Source: Haloferax sulfurifontis ATCC BAA-897
GTDB lineage: Archaea; Halobacteriota; Halobacteria; Halobacteriales; Haloferacaceae
Direction: 5' to 3'
DNA: 64,000 bases
Assembly (NCBI RefSeq): GCF_000337835.1
Contig: NZ_AOLM01000008.1
Span: forward strand, 124,001 to 188,000
Part shown: positions 7,430 to 15,285 of the stretch, piece by piece
How positions within the stretch are numbered: position 1 is the stretch's first letter
How the letters are laid out: the number at the start of each line of letters is the position of its first letter
The notes under the pieces: model-generated
Databases searched by the model: none
What the model was told of the DNA's origin: nothing
What the model saw: only the letters and a program-made list of their open reading frames with translations
Made by a program: the position numbers and the translations under genes

Positions 7430-8959
7430 TCAGTCGGACGACGGCGCGTCGCTTCGGCCGTCGTCGAACCGCCGAATCTCCCGCGAGAGTCGATTGAGGT
7501 CGAATCCGGCGTCCGCGAGTCGGGCGGCGACGAGCGACGCCGCCGTCGACACCACGAACGCCCCGCCGAAGGAGGTGAGATACAGCGGGTCGGCGGCGGG
7601 GAGCAGGCCGCCGACGACCGGAATCGACGTGATGACGCCGCGGAGGTCGGGGAAGAACGCGAGGCCGACGGCGAGCCCGGTGAGACTGCTCGCGAGCGCG
7701 CCGAGACCGGTGATTCGCGTCGAGTACAGCCCGTAGACGAGCGGGAAGGCGACGGCCGCGCCGAGCAGGTCGGCGAAGAAGAACAGCCGGAGGACGCTCT
7801 GAGCCCGGAGGCTGACGTAAATCGCGGCGATTGCGACGGCGATTGTGAGCGCCCGCGACCCGAGCGCGAGACGGCGGTCGCTCGGTTCCGCGAGCAGGCG
7901 GGCGAGGTCCGCGGTCACGAGGCTCGAAAGCGCGTTGAACAGCGTGTCGATGGAGCTCATCACGAGCAGGAGCGCGAGGAGGACCGCCGCGAGGACGAGC
8001 CACTCGGGGAACGCCTCGCCGAGGAGGACGAAGAAGGCGGCGTCGGCGTTGTAGCCCGCGCTCGCGGGGTCGGTGACGACGGCGGCGTTGCCGACCGCGA
8101 CGACGCCGAAGAAGGCGGTGATGAACACGATGGCACCGTTGGCGAGCGCCGCGGTCCGGAAGCTCCGCTCGACCGTCTCCGACGAGTCGGCCGCGTAGAT
8201 GCGTTGCCACCACGTCTGGTTGATGAGTTCCGCGCCGAGGATGGCGAACGCGAGCGCGAGACCGAACTGGAGGCCGGCGACCGCGCCGAGGTCGAGGAGC
8301 GCGGGATTCGTCGCCGTGATGCCGTCGATGGCCGCGGCGGGACCGCCGAGCGCGACGAGCGCGCCGGCGAACGCGAGGAGTAAGAGCGGGATGACGACGA
8401 CCGCTTGGACCGCGTCGGTCGCGATGCTGGCCCGGAGGCCGCCGTAACTCGTGTACAGCAGGACGAAGCCGCCGACGAGGAGCGCGGTCTGCCACTGCGG
8501 GACGCCGGCGACGAGCGAGAGCGCGCCCGCGATGCCGGTCAGTTCGGCGGCGAGGAAGATGAACATGTAGAGCGCGCTCACGAGGAGGACGAAGGCGTAC
8601 ATCGCGGTGCCGTAGCGGGCGTGCGCGTACTCGGTCAGCGAGTGGCCCTCGGGGATGAGGTCCCGGATTCGCGGGCCGAGGCGGGCGTAGACGAGCATCG
8701 GGACGGCCTCGCCGACCGCGTAGCCGACGACGGCGGCGATACCGAAACTCGCGCCCGCTTCGGGAGCCGAAAACAGCACCCAGACGCCCATGACGGACGC
8801 GACGAGCGTCGCCGTCGTTCGCCGACTCCCGGTGGAGTCGCGGGCGCTGATGAGGTCCTCGACGGAACCGACGCGGCCGCGGGAGAACCACACGCCGACG
8901 CCCGTAAAGGCGACGAGCGTGGCGACGGTCAGCCCGAGCGCGACGGTCGAACTCACCAT
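7430..8959 (-). CDS. Sodium:solute symporter, probably for a thiamine precursor
   Basis: A 509-residue SSS-family membrane protein with about 13 hydrophobic segments. SAPEAGASFG in TM2, GHSLTEYAHARYG and the SSIDTLFNALSSLVTADL segment are family features. It is the last gene of a three-gene operon behind two TenA genes: its ATG overlaps the stop of the second TenA gene (8953-8959). Because TenA proteins salvage thiamine breakdown products, the cargo is inferred to be an aminopyrimidine or thiamine derivative. A general amino-acid or urea substrate cannot be excluded. Confidence 0.85.
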   Translation of the reverse strand: MVSSTVALGLTVATLVAFTGVGVWFSRGRVGSVEDLISARDSTGSRRTTATLVASVMGVWVLFSAPEAGASFGIAAVVGYAVGEAVPMLVYARLGPRIRDLIPEGHSLTEYAHARYGTAMYAFVLLVSALYMFIFLAAELTGIAGALSLVAGVPQWQTALLVGGFVLLYTSYGGLRASIATDAVQAVVVIPLLLLAFAGALVALGGPAAAIDGITATNPALLDLGAVAGLQFGLALAFAILGAELINQTWWQRIYAADSSETVERSFRTAALANGAIVFITAFFGVVAVGNAAVVTDPASAGYNADAAFFVLLGEAFPEWLVLAAVLLALLLVMSSIDTLFNALSSLVTADLARLLAEPSDRRLALGSRALTIAVAIAAIYVSLRAQSVLRLFFFADLLGAAVAFPLVYGLYSTRITGLGALASSLTGLAVGLAFFPDLRGVITSIPVVGGLLPAADPLYLTSFGGAFVVSTAASLVAARLADAGFDLNRLSREIRRFDDGRSDAPSSD

Positions 8960-9777
8960 CGGCCGTCACCCGGTCGCGAGGAACCGCGACTCAGTTCGTA
9001 CGCCTCGTCGAAGAACGCGACCTCCAGTTCGACCGTGCGACGGAACAGCTGTTCGAGCCGCCGTTGTCGGCGCGGCGAGGCGGCCGCCCCCTCGCGGTCG
9101 AGTTCGGTCCGGAGCCACTCGACGAACGCCGCGAAGTCGTCGACCGCGTGGAGGTCGACCCACTCGGAGAGGTAGAACCGCGAGGGCGATTCGTCGGGGT
9201 GACTGCCGGCGTCGGCCGCGGCGGTCGCCCACGACAGGTAGACCCACTCGGCGGGGACGAGCACCGCCAGCGTCTCGGCGTACCCGCCCTGCCCCCCGGC
9301 GCGTTCGAGGAGGTCGATGAAGGCGCGCGTCGTCGGCGTGGTTTTCGGGTCCGCGTAGACCGACTCGGGCACGTCGAGCGCGTCGAACGCCCGGAGGAAG
9401 TAGTCGTCTTCGTCGTCGGTGAGGACGCCGAGGAACGAGACGAGTTCCGACTTCGACTCCATGGTCGGCGCGGTGCCGACGGCGTGGCCGAAGACGCCGA
9501 CGAGCGTCTCCACGAAGGCGTAGTCCTGTACGAGATACTGCCTGAACACGTCGTCTGCGAGTTCGTCGGCGGCGAGTTCGCGCGTCAGTCGGTGTGCGGT
9601 CGCGTCGTCCCACGAGTCGCCCGCGCGCTCGCGGAGCCAGTCGGTAAAGCGCGGGTCCGACCGCGACGCGGCGAACTCGTCGTACGTCTCGGGGGCCGAC
9701 GAGTCCGTGTCGGGTGAATTGGACGAGCCAGCCGAGTCGGGCGAACCAGTCGATTCGGGCGAATCCGCGCCGGTCAT
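8953..9777 (-). CDS. TenA family protein, probable TenA_E subtype
   Basis: A 274-residue protein with an acidic, serine-rich N-terminal tail of about 35 residues before the TenA helical fold. The segment that holds the nucleophilic Cys in thiaminase II reads VLVPAEWVYLSW here, so Cys is replaced and Glu follows. This resembles the TenA_E subtype, which acts on N-formyl aminopyrimidine in thiamine salvage. The start was set at 9777, where ATG overlaps the upstream TenA stop (ATGA); a longer frame to 9813 exists. It is the middle gene of the operon. Confidence 0.8.
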   Translation of the reverse strand: MTGADSPESTGSPDSAGSSNSPDTDSSAPETYDEFAASRSDPRFTDWLRERAGDSWDDATAHRLTRELAADELADDVFRQYLVQDYAFVETLVGVFGHAVGTAPTMESKSELVSFLGVLTDDEDDYFLRAFDALDVPESVYADPKTTPTTRAFIDLLERAGGQGGYAETLAVLVPAEWVYLSWATAAADAGSHPDESPSRFYLSEWVDLHAVDDFAAFVEWLRTELDREGAAASPRRQRRLEQLFRRTVELEVAFFDEAYELSRGSSRPGDGRW

Positions 9778-10439
9778 AGCGGCCACTCCTCTTGCCGCCA
9801 CGCGGCGTCCCAAAACAGGTACTCGTACTGCGCCGACGTGCGGAACAGGTCGCGGAAGCGCTCGCGGTCCGATTCGGTGGCGCTCGCGGCCACGTCGTCC
9901 ATGAGCGACTTACACCAGTCGGTGAGCTCGGTGAACTCGTCGCCGGCGTACATCTCGACCCACGCGGCGTACTGGTCGTGGTCCGAAACGCCCGCGTCGG
10001 CGAGTCGGCGACCCGTCTCGTTGAACCCCCACATACAGGGGAGCAGGGCGGCGACGATATCGCCGAACGAGCCGAGGGTCGCGGTGCGAACGAGGAAGTC
10101 CGTGTAGGCGCGGGTCGTCGGCGACGGCGTCGTCGCTTCGAGGTCTGTGGTGTCGATGCCGAACTCGGCGGCGTAGCTCCGGTGGAGGTCCATCTCCTCG
10201 TTGACGGTCGATTCGAGGAGGCTCGCGAACGTCCCCATCGAGTCGAACGTCGGGGCCTTCGCGGCACCGAGCGCGAAGAGGCGACTGTACTCGACGAGGT
10301 AGACGTAGTCCTGCCGCACCCAGTAGCGGAACGGCCCCTCGTCGAGGATCCCCTCCCCGAGTCGGGCGACCATCGGGTGGTCGAGGATGGCCGACCAGAA
10401 CTCGTCGGCCTCGTCGCGAATCGTGTCTGTGAACGCCAT
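9774..10439 (-). CDS. tenA: TenA family aminopyrimidine aminohydrolase / thiaminase II, Cys subtype
   Basis: A 221-residue TenA protein of normal family length. The segment LLPCMWGFNETG retains the catalytic Cys of the TenA_C subtype, and VRQDYVYLVEYSRLFALG is the N-terminal active-site helix. The enzyme hydrolyses aminomethyl pyrimidines released from damaged thiamine to hydroxymethylpyrimidine for resynthesis. It is the first gene of an operon with a Cys-less TenA and a symporter. No TPP riboswitch was recognised in the 212 nt upstream. Confidence 0.85.
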   Translation of the reverse strand: MAFTDTIRDEADEFWSAILDHPMVARLGEGILDEGPFRYWVRQDYVYLVEYSRLFALGAAKAPTFDSMGTFASLLESTVNEEMDLHRSYAAEFGIDTTDLEATTPSPTTRAYTDFLVRTATLGSFGDIVAALLPCMWGFNETGRRLADAGVSDHDQYAAWVEMYAGDEFTELTDWCKSLMDDVAASATESDRERFRDLFRTSAQYEYLFWDAAWRQEEWPL

Positions 10440-10651
10440 AGCGAGTAATCGGAGAAGACGCTGAAAAGAATTATGATGAGGTGGTATTCATTGGTTGTTC
10501 AGTGCGCAAGAAACCCGAATTCCCGGTTTTCGTATCGCGGGCCAGCCATCGACTTCGTCGTGTGTTTCGATTGTTTCGCAGTTGTCCGGTGAGTAACGCG
10601 GGTGAACGACCCTGGTAGTTTAACACGACCGAGTGTCAACGAGTTCACAAT

Positions 10652-11218
10652 ATGTCGCACGTGAACGCCGTCGGGTCAATCGAGATTCAGAACGTCGTCG
10701 CTTCGACGGAAGTCCCGCTCGAACTCGACCTCGAACGCCTCTCACTCGATATGGACGGAACCGACTACGACCCGGAGAACTTCCCCGGACTCGTGTACCG
10801 AACCCGTGACCCGAAGTCGGCGTGCCTCGTCTTCCGGTCGGGGAAAATCGTCTGTACCGGCGCGAACAGCGTGGGCGACGTGAGCACGGCCATCGAAACG
10901 CTGTTCGGCGAGTTCGCCGACCTCGGTGTTCCGATTCCCGACGAGCCGGATATCACGGTTCAAAACATCGTGTCGAGCGCCGACCTCGGGGCGGCGCTCA
11001 ACCTGAACGCGTTAGCTATCGGTCTCGGTCTCGAAGCCGTCGAGTACGAACCCGAGCAGTTCCCCGGACTCGTCTACCGCCTCGACGAACCGAGCGTCGT
11101 CGTCCTGATGTTCGGAAGCGGGAAAATCGTGATTACGGGGGCGAAGCGGGTCGCCGACGCTGAAGCGGCCCTCGAAACCGTCGACGAGGACGTCCGCGAA
11201 CTCGGACTACTCGGGTGA
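10652..11218 (+). CDS. tbp: TATA-binding protein (archaeal TBP), plasmid-borne copy
   Basis: A 188-residue TBP of standard length made of two clear repeats. PENFPGLVYRTRDPKSACLVF with SGKIVCTGA is matched by PEQFPGLVYRLDEPSVVVLMF with SGKIVITGA. The phenylalanines that kink DNA are present in both halves, so it should be functional. Haloarchaea carry several tbp genes that pair with different TFB proteins. A TTTAAC box at about -30 suggests a leaderless transcript. It is the first gene left of the replication origin. Confidence 0.95.
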   Translation: MSHVNAVGSIEIQNVVASTEVPLELDLERLSLDMDGTDYDPENFPGLVYRTRDPKSACLVFRSGKIVCTGANSVGDVSTAIETLFGEFADLGVPIPDEPDITVQNIVSSADLGAALNLNALAIGLGLEAVEYEPEQFPGLVYRLDEPSVVVLMFGSGKIVITGAKRVADAEAALETVDEDVRELGLLG

Positions 11219-11319
11219 GCGCTCGGCAGGTACTCGGCAGGTACTCGGGAGATGTTGCGGGACGGGGTGCCGTACTGACGTGGTGGCGTGGCTGGGAGGG
11301 TGTGGACTGGGAGTCGGTT

Positions 11320-11470
11320 GACTAGTCCCTGATTCGTTGTTTGTTGTGTTATTATGTTATCTAGTACCATATTATTCAATTATTGTGTTACTGTGTTGTT
11401 GTGTTGAGTAGTAGAACTAGTAGTCTAGCTACTAGTGATAGTTTGGTGTGCTAGTTAGGAGAACAGCATT
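11320..11470. other. AT-rich candidate duplex-unwinding element with CTAG cluster
   Basis: The plus strand here is rich in T and G with few C, in sharp contrast to the GC-rich surroundings. It contains six CTAG tetranucleotides (11322, 11361, 11417, 11425, 11432, 11451). Two more lie among the origin boxes (11634, 11671). It is the only strongly AT-rich part of the origin and so the best candidate for strand opening. Confidence 0.6.
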
Positions 11471-12035
11471 AGGAGAACATTTGCAGAACGTTAGGAGAGC
11501 AGTACCGCGCCGTTCGATATGTGTCGAGAAGCCGTGGCCGGTCTTCGAGATGTGGGTGTCGTTCACGATTTGCCCGTCTGCGCTTGGGAGCACACACACA
11601 CCACCCTCGCGTTTGTAACGGCTACGCCAGTCCCTAGGGGAATTCGACACACCCCCTCGCGTTTGTAAATCTAGGGGCAAAAACCACCGATAATCCCCCG
11701 CTCTCCGACGCACACCCACACCGATTCGCGTTACATTCGCGAGGGTGGTGTGTCTGCACGGCCGCTTCCGTCGCTCGACGTTACAAACGCGACGGTACTC
11801 CCCCGTTCGATTACAAACGCGAGGGTGGTCTCTCGGAGACCGAGTTACAAACGCGAGTGTACCCCCACCCACCGTGTGTTCCTCGTGGCTGTCTCGCCCG
11901 TTACAAACGCGAGGGTGGTGTCTGACGGTCTTACTTGCGCGATACTACTCGTTGATCGTCGAGTACAAAATCAGGACCGAAATACCGCTCAAACGCCCGT
12001 ATTTGTCGCTGTTACAAACGCGAGTCCACCCCTTC

Positions 12036-12045
12036 ACCTTTATTA
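12036..12045 (+). promoter_or_regulatory. TATA box of orc
   Basis: CTTTATTAGG lies 27-36 nt before the orc ATG, fitting a leaderless transcript. An origin box ends only 8 nt upstream at 12028, so the Orc protein could repress or modulate its own gene. Confidence 0.6.
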
Positions 12046-12071
12046 GGGGTGAGTATGAATACCGAACTCAC

Positions 12072-13304
12072 ATGACATCGGACGAGAGCGAGGGTGGGAC
12101 TCGCGACCCGCTGTTCCGTTACGACCAACCCATCTTCGCGAACGAGGATATCCTCAAAATCTCTCATCTCCCCGGTCCCGACAAGATCGTCGGCCGCGAC
12201 GAGCACATGTCGAAAGTCGCACAGGCGCTCAACCCCGCCATCTTCGGACGCGAACCGACCCACCTGTTCATCTTCGGGAAGACGGGGTCGGGCAAGACGC
12301 TCACCGCCCGCCTCGTGAGCGAGCGGCTCCAACACGAGGCGGTCCGCGAGGACGTCGACGTCCGCATCGCCGTCATCGACTGCGGCGAACAGCACACCGA
12401 GGCGTCGGTCATCAAGACGCTCGCCTCGCAGGTCAACGACCCGTCGAAAAGCGGAATGACGATTCCCGAACGCGGGCTGTCGACCGGCGACTACTACAAC
12501 CGGCTGTGGCAGGTGCTCGACACCTGTTCGGACGTGACCATCGTCATCCTCGACGAAATCGACATGCTCCGCGACGACGAGGTGCTCCGGAAACTCTCGC
12601 GCGCGGGCGAGAATCAAAAGATTGTGGACTCGCGCATCGGCATCATCGGCATCTCGAACAAAATCGACTACCCCGAGGAACTCACGGAGCGCGTCAAGTC
12701 GAGTTTCGCCCACGACGAACTCGTCTTCCCGTCGTACGACGCGAACCAGCTCCGCGAAATCCTCGAAAACCGGAAGGACGCGTTCAAACCCAGCGTGCTC
12801 ACCGACGACGTGATTCCCCTCGCCAGCGCGCTCGCCGCCCAGGAACACGGCGACGCCCGGAAGGCGATTGACATCCTCCGGAACGCCGGCCGCATCGCGC
12901 GAAACGAGAGCGCCGAGACCGTCACCGACGACCACGTGCGGGCGGCCAAGGAGAAAAGCGAGGCCGACCGCTTCAGCGAACTCCTCGAAGGGACCGCCAC
13001 GCAGTCGAAAGCCGTCCTCTACTCGCTGGTCCTCCAGACCGGCGGCCGAAAGACCGCCGAAATCACGACGAACAAGATTTACCGGCAGTATCTCACCGTC
13101 GCCGACGACCTCGACATGGACCAGCTCTCCGAGCGTCGCGTGCAGGAACTCCTACAGGAACTCGACTTCCTCAACGTCATCCAGTCGGAGGTCCGCGGCC
13201 GCGGCCGCGGGCAGGGCGTCCACGGGACCCACCGCCTCCTCGAAGACCCGGACATCGTCAAGCGGGTGCTCCTCCGGGACAGCCGTATCTCCACGCTCGA
13301 ATAG
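12072..13304 (+). CDS. orc: Orc1/Cdc6-type origin recognition protein
   Basis: A 410-residue initiator AAA+ ATPase. Walker A GKTGSGKT is at residues 69-76, Walker B is VILDEIDML, sensor 1 is GISNKID, and a C-terminal winged-helix domain ends near VHGTHRLLEDPDIV. It binds origin recognition boxes and loads the MCM helicase. The frame is open far upstream through the origin repeats. The ATG at 12072 was chosen for its TATA box and because the family sequence (LFRYDQPIFANEDIL) follows directly. Its gene adjoins the box cluster, so it is the cognate initiator of this replicon. Confidence 0.95.
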   Translation: MTSDESEGGTRDPLFRYDQPIFANEDILKISHLPGPDKIVGRDEHMSKVAQALNPAIFGREPTHLFIFGKTGSGKTLTARLVSERLQHEAVREDVDVRIAVIDCGEQHTEASVIKTLASQVNDPSKSGMTIPERGLSTGDYYNRLWQVLDTCSDVTIVILDEIDMLRDDEVLRKLSRAGENQKIVDSRIGIIGISNKIDYPEELTERVKSSFAHDELVFPSYDANQLREILENRKDAFKPSVLTDDVIPLASALAAQEHGDARKAIDILRNAGRIARNESAETVTDDHVRAAKEKSEADRFSELLEGTATQSKAVLYSLVLQTGGRKTAEITTNKIYRQYLTVADDLDMDQLSERRVQELLQELDFLNVIQSEVRGRGRGQGVHGTHRLLEDPDIVKRVLLRDSRISTLE

Positions 13305-13426
13305 CGACGCGCGACGCGCGATCCGCAGGTCCGCGCAGGCTCTCGAACGCTGTCGGCCGCGTCGGAAAAAAGCTACCGCACGAACCATTATCCCGCGTCC
13401 GTCTCTGTCGATAGACGACCGAAATC

Positions 13427-14584
13427 ATGGACGAGGAGTTACTTTCGTTGCTCACGAGTCTCGTCGAAATCGAGACCGAGAACCCGCCGGGAGACGAGGC
13501 GGCGGCGGCGAACTTCGTGTACGACTGGCTCGAATCTCGGGGCGTCTCGGCGACGCTCGTCGAGGAACCGTATCCCGACCGACCGCAGGTCGCCGCCCGC
13601 GTCGGCGACGGCGAGCCCTCGGTCGTCCTCAACGGCCACCTCGACGTGGTCCCGGCCGGCAACCGAGACCAGTGGGCGCACCCGCCGTACGAACCGACCG
13701 TCAGAGACGGCAGACTGTACGGCCGCGGGAGCGCGGACATGAAGGCCGGCGTCGCCCTCGCGATGCTCGCGGCGGTCGAGTTCGCCGACGCGCTCGACGC
13801 AGGTGACCTCGACGGCTCGCTCGTGTTCCACGCCGCGGTCGGCGAGGAGACGGCCGAACCGGGGACGAAGACGCTCCTCGAACGCGGCTACGACGGCACC
13901 TACGGGGTCGTGCTCGAACCCACGTCGTTGCGGACCGCGACGAGCGCGAAGGGTCTCGGCTGGTACGAAATCTCGGTCGGCGGCGACCCGTCGCACGCGA
14001 GCCGCCCCGACGAGGGGAACAACGCGATACAGAACGCCCGACTCGTTCTCGACGCACTCGAAGCGTACGACGAGGAGATTCGAGCGCGCTCCGACTCGCT
14101 CGTCGGTCACCCGACCGCGACGGTCACGCGGTTCGAGGCGGGGACGAAGGAGAACGTCGTCCCGGAGAGTGCGACGATAACGGTCGACAGACGGTTCGTC
14201 CCTTCGGAGTCCGTCGAGGAGGTCGACGCCGAAATCGACGCCCTACTCTCCGACGTCGCGGTCGAACACGACCTGCGCGTCGAGTGGACGCGAACGCGGG
14301 TCTACGAATCCGCGGCGGTTCCGACCGACGGCGACATCGCGGCGCGCTTTCGGGACGCGGCCGCCGAGCGGGCGGACATCGACCCCGAGCCGTGGGGTAT
14401 TCGGGCGGCGACCGACGTCCGGAACCTCGTCAACGACGCCGGGATGGACGCGATTACGTGGGGGCCGGGGTCGATGGCGCAGGCCCACGCCTACGACGAG
14501 TACATCGAACTGTCGGAGGTCGAGGCAGGCTACGACATCCTCCGCGCGGCGCTCCGCGGGCTGTTCGAAGACGGCGGGAACTGA
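13427..14584 (+). CDS. M20-family metallo-amidohydrolase (ArgE/DapE-like)
   Basis: A 385-residue zinc peptidase-like enzyme. NGHLDVVPAG gives the first metal His and the adjacent Asp, YGRGSADMKAG gives the bridging Asp, and GEETAEPGTK gives the general base Glu. A dimerisation domain sits at about residues 175-290. The family removes acyl groups from amino acids, as in acetylornithine deacetylase or succinyl-diaminopimelate desuccinylase, or cleaves dipeptides. The substrate is not fixed by context: it follows orc and precedes a convergent gene. Confidence 0.85.
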   Translation: MDEELLSLLTSLVEIETENPPGDEAAAANFVYDWLESRGVSATLVEEPYPDRPQVAARVGDGEPSVVLNGHLDVVPAGNRDQWAHPPYEPTVRDGRLYGRGSADMKAGVALAMLAAVEFADALDAGDLDGSLVFHAAVGEETAEPGTKTLLERGYDGTYGVVLEPTSLRTATSAKGLGWYEISVGGDPSHASRPDEGNNAIQNARLVLDALEAYDEEIRARSDSLVGHPTATVTRFEAGTKENVVPESATITVDRRFVPSESVEEVDAEIDALLSDVAVEHDLRVEWTRTRVYESAAVPTDGDIAARFRDAAAERADIDPEPWGIRAATDVRNLVNDAGMDAITWGPGSMAQAHAYDEYIELSEVEAGYDILRAALRGLFEDGGN

Positions 14585-14644
14585 CGGTCCGAACGTCGGC
14601 CCTCGGCCGAACGACTCGAAAAAAGCGGCTGACGGCGACTTCGA

Positions 14645-15064
14645 TTATTCGACGAGTTCTTCGAACCGCTCGACCGCGGCGCTCGCGACCGCCATGTCTT
14701 CGGACACCTCGCCGCCGCTGACGCCGACGGTTCCGACGATTTCGCCGTCGACTTCGAGGGGATAGCCGCCGCCGAAGACGACGAGTCGGTTCTCGTCGGT
14801 CGTCTGGAGGCCCCAGAGCGACTCGCCGGGGGTGGTCGGCTCGGCGAGTTCGTGGGTTGGCGTCTGGAGCGCGGCCGCCGTGTACGCCTTGTTCCGAGAG
14901 ATGTCGACGCTCGCGAGCCACGCGTCGTCCATTCGGTGCTGTGCGATGAGGTTACCCTCCGGGTTCGCGACCGTAATCACCATTCGCAGTCCCATCGACT
15001 CGGCCTCCGCTTCCGCCGCCTCGATGAGTACCTTCGCAGTCTCGAGATTGATTGCATCGGACAT
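14645..15064 (-). CDS. HbpS/GlcG family protein (DUF336-like)
   Basis: A 139-residue protein with the complete family pattern: LETAKVLIEAAEAEAESMGLRMVITV, RMDDAWLASVDISRNKAYTA and GGGYPLEVDGEIVGTVGVSGG. Members bind haem or a corrinoid, or act as accessory proteins near catabolic enzymes; the biochemical role is mostly unknown. A TATA-like CGTATAAGTAGG lies 30-41 nt upstream. It is a single gene. Confidence 0.8.
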   Translation of the reverse strand: MSDAINLETAKVLIEAAEAEAESMGLRMVITVANPEGNLIAQHRMDDAWLASVDISRNKAYTAAALQTPTHELAEPTTPGESLWGLQTTDENRLVVFGGGYPLEVDGEIVGTVGVSGGEVSEDMAVASAAVERFEELVE

Positions 15065-15285
15065 ATCGCTTCGTCGAAACGGGTCTCGACGACCCTACTT
15101 ATACGTGTGCCGCCGCCCGGCCTCGGCGATTGAATTCGCTTCTGTCCGACGATTTCGGGCGTCTGAGACTTCCCGAACGAATCTCTCCGGCAAAACAATA
15201 GTGTTCTAAATCCTGACATTTCGTGTCGGCGACGACGGGAGCGACCCGGAGACCTGTCGCGTCGAGGTGAGTCGCTTGGACCGAC

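Larger units (their letters stand above)
11219..12071. other. Replication origin (853 bases without a gene)
   Basis: This stretch between tbp and orc holds eight repeats of the form GTTACAAACGCGAGGGTGG. Two face left (11601-11619 and 11652-11669). Six face right (11730-11748, degenerate, and 11780-11796, 11810-11828, 11844-11860, 11900-11919, 12011-12028). An AT-rich region lies to the left of them. Inverted boxes next to a cdc6 gene are the standard archaeal origin layout. The last box abuts the orc promoter. Confidence 0.9.

Noticed and set aside
10440-10651. Possible TPP riboswitch before the tenA operon
   Set aside because: I could not find the conserved thi-box pairing or core sequences on the minus strand.
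11601-12028. Repeats looked at first like a CRISPR array
   Set aside because: Spacing is irregular, orientation is mixed, repeats vary, and a cdc6 gene adjoins; they are origin boxes.
11745-12071. Long N-terminal extension of the orc reading frame
   Set aside because: It runs through the origin repeats, has no family similarity, and a TATA box and ATG support the start at 12072.
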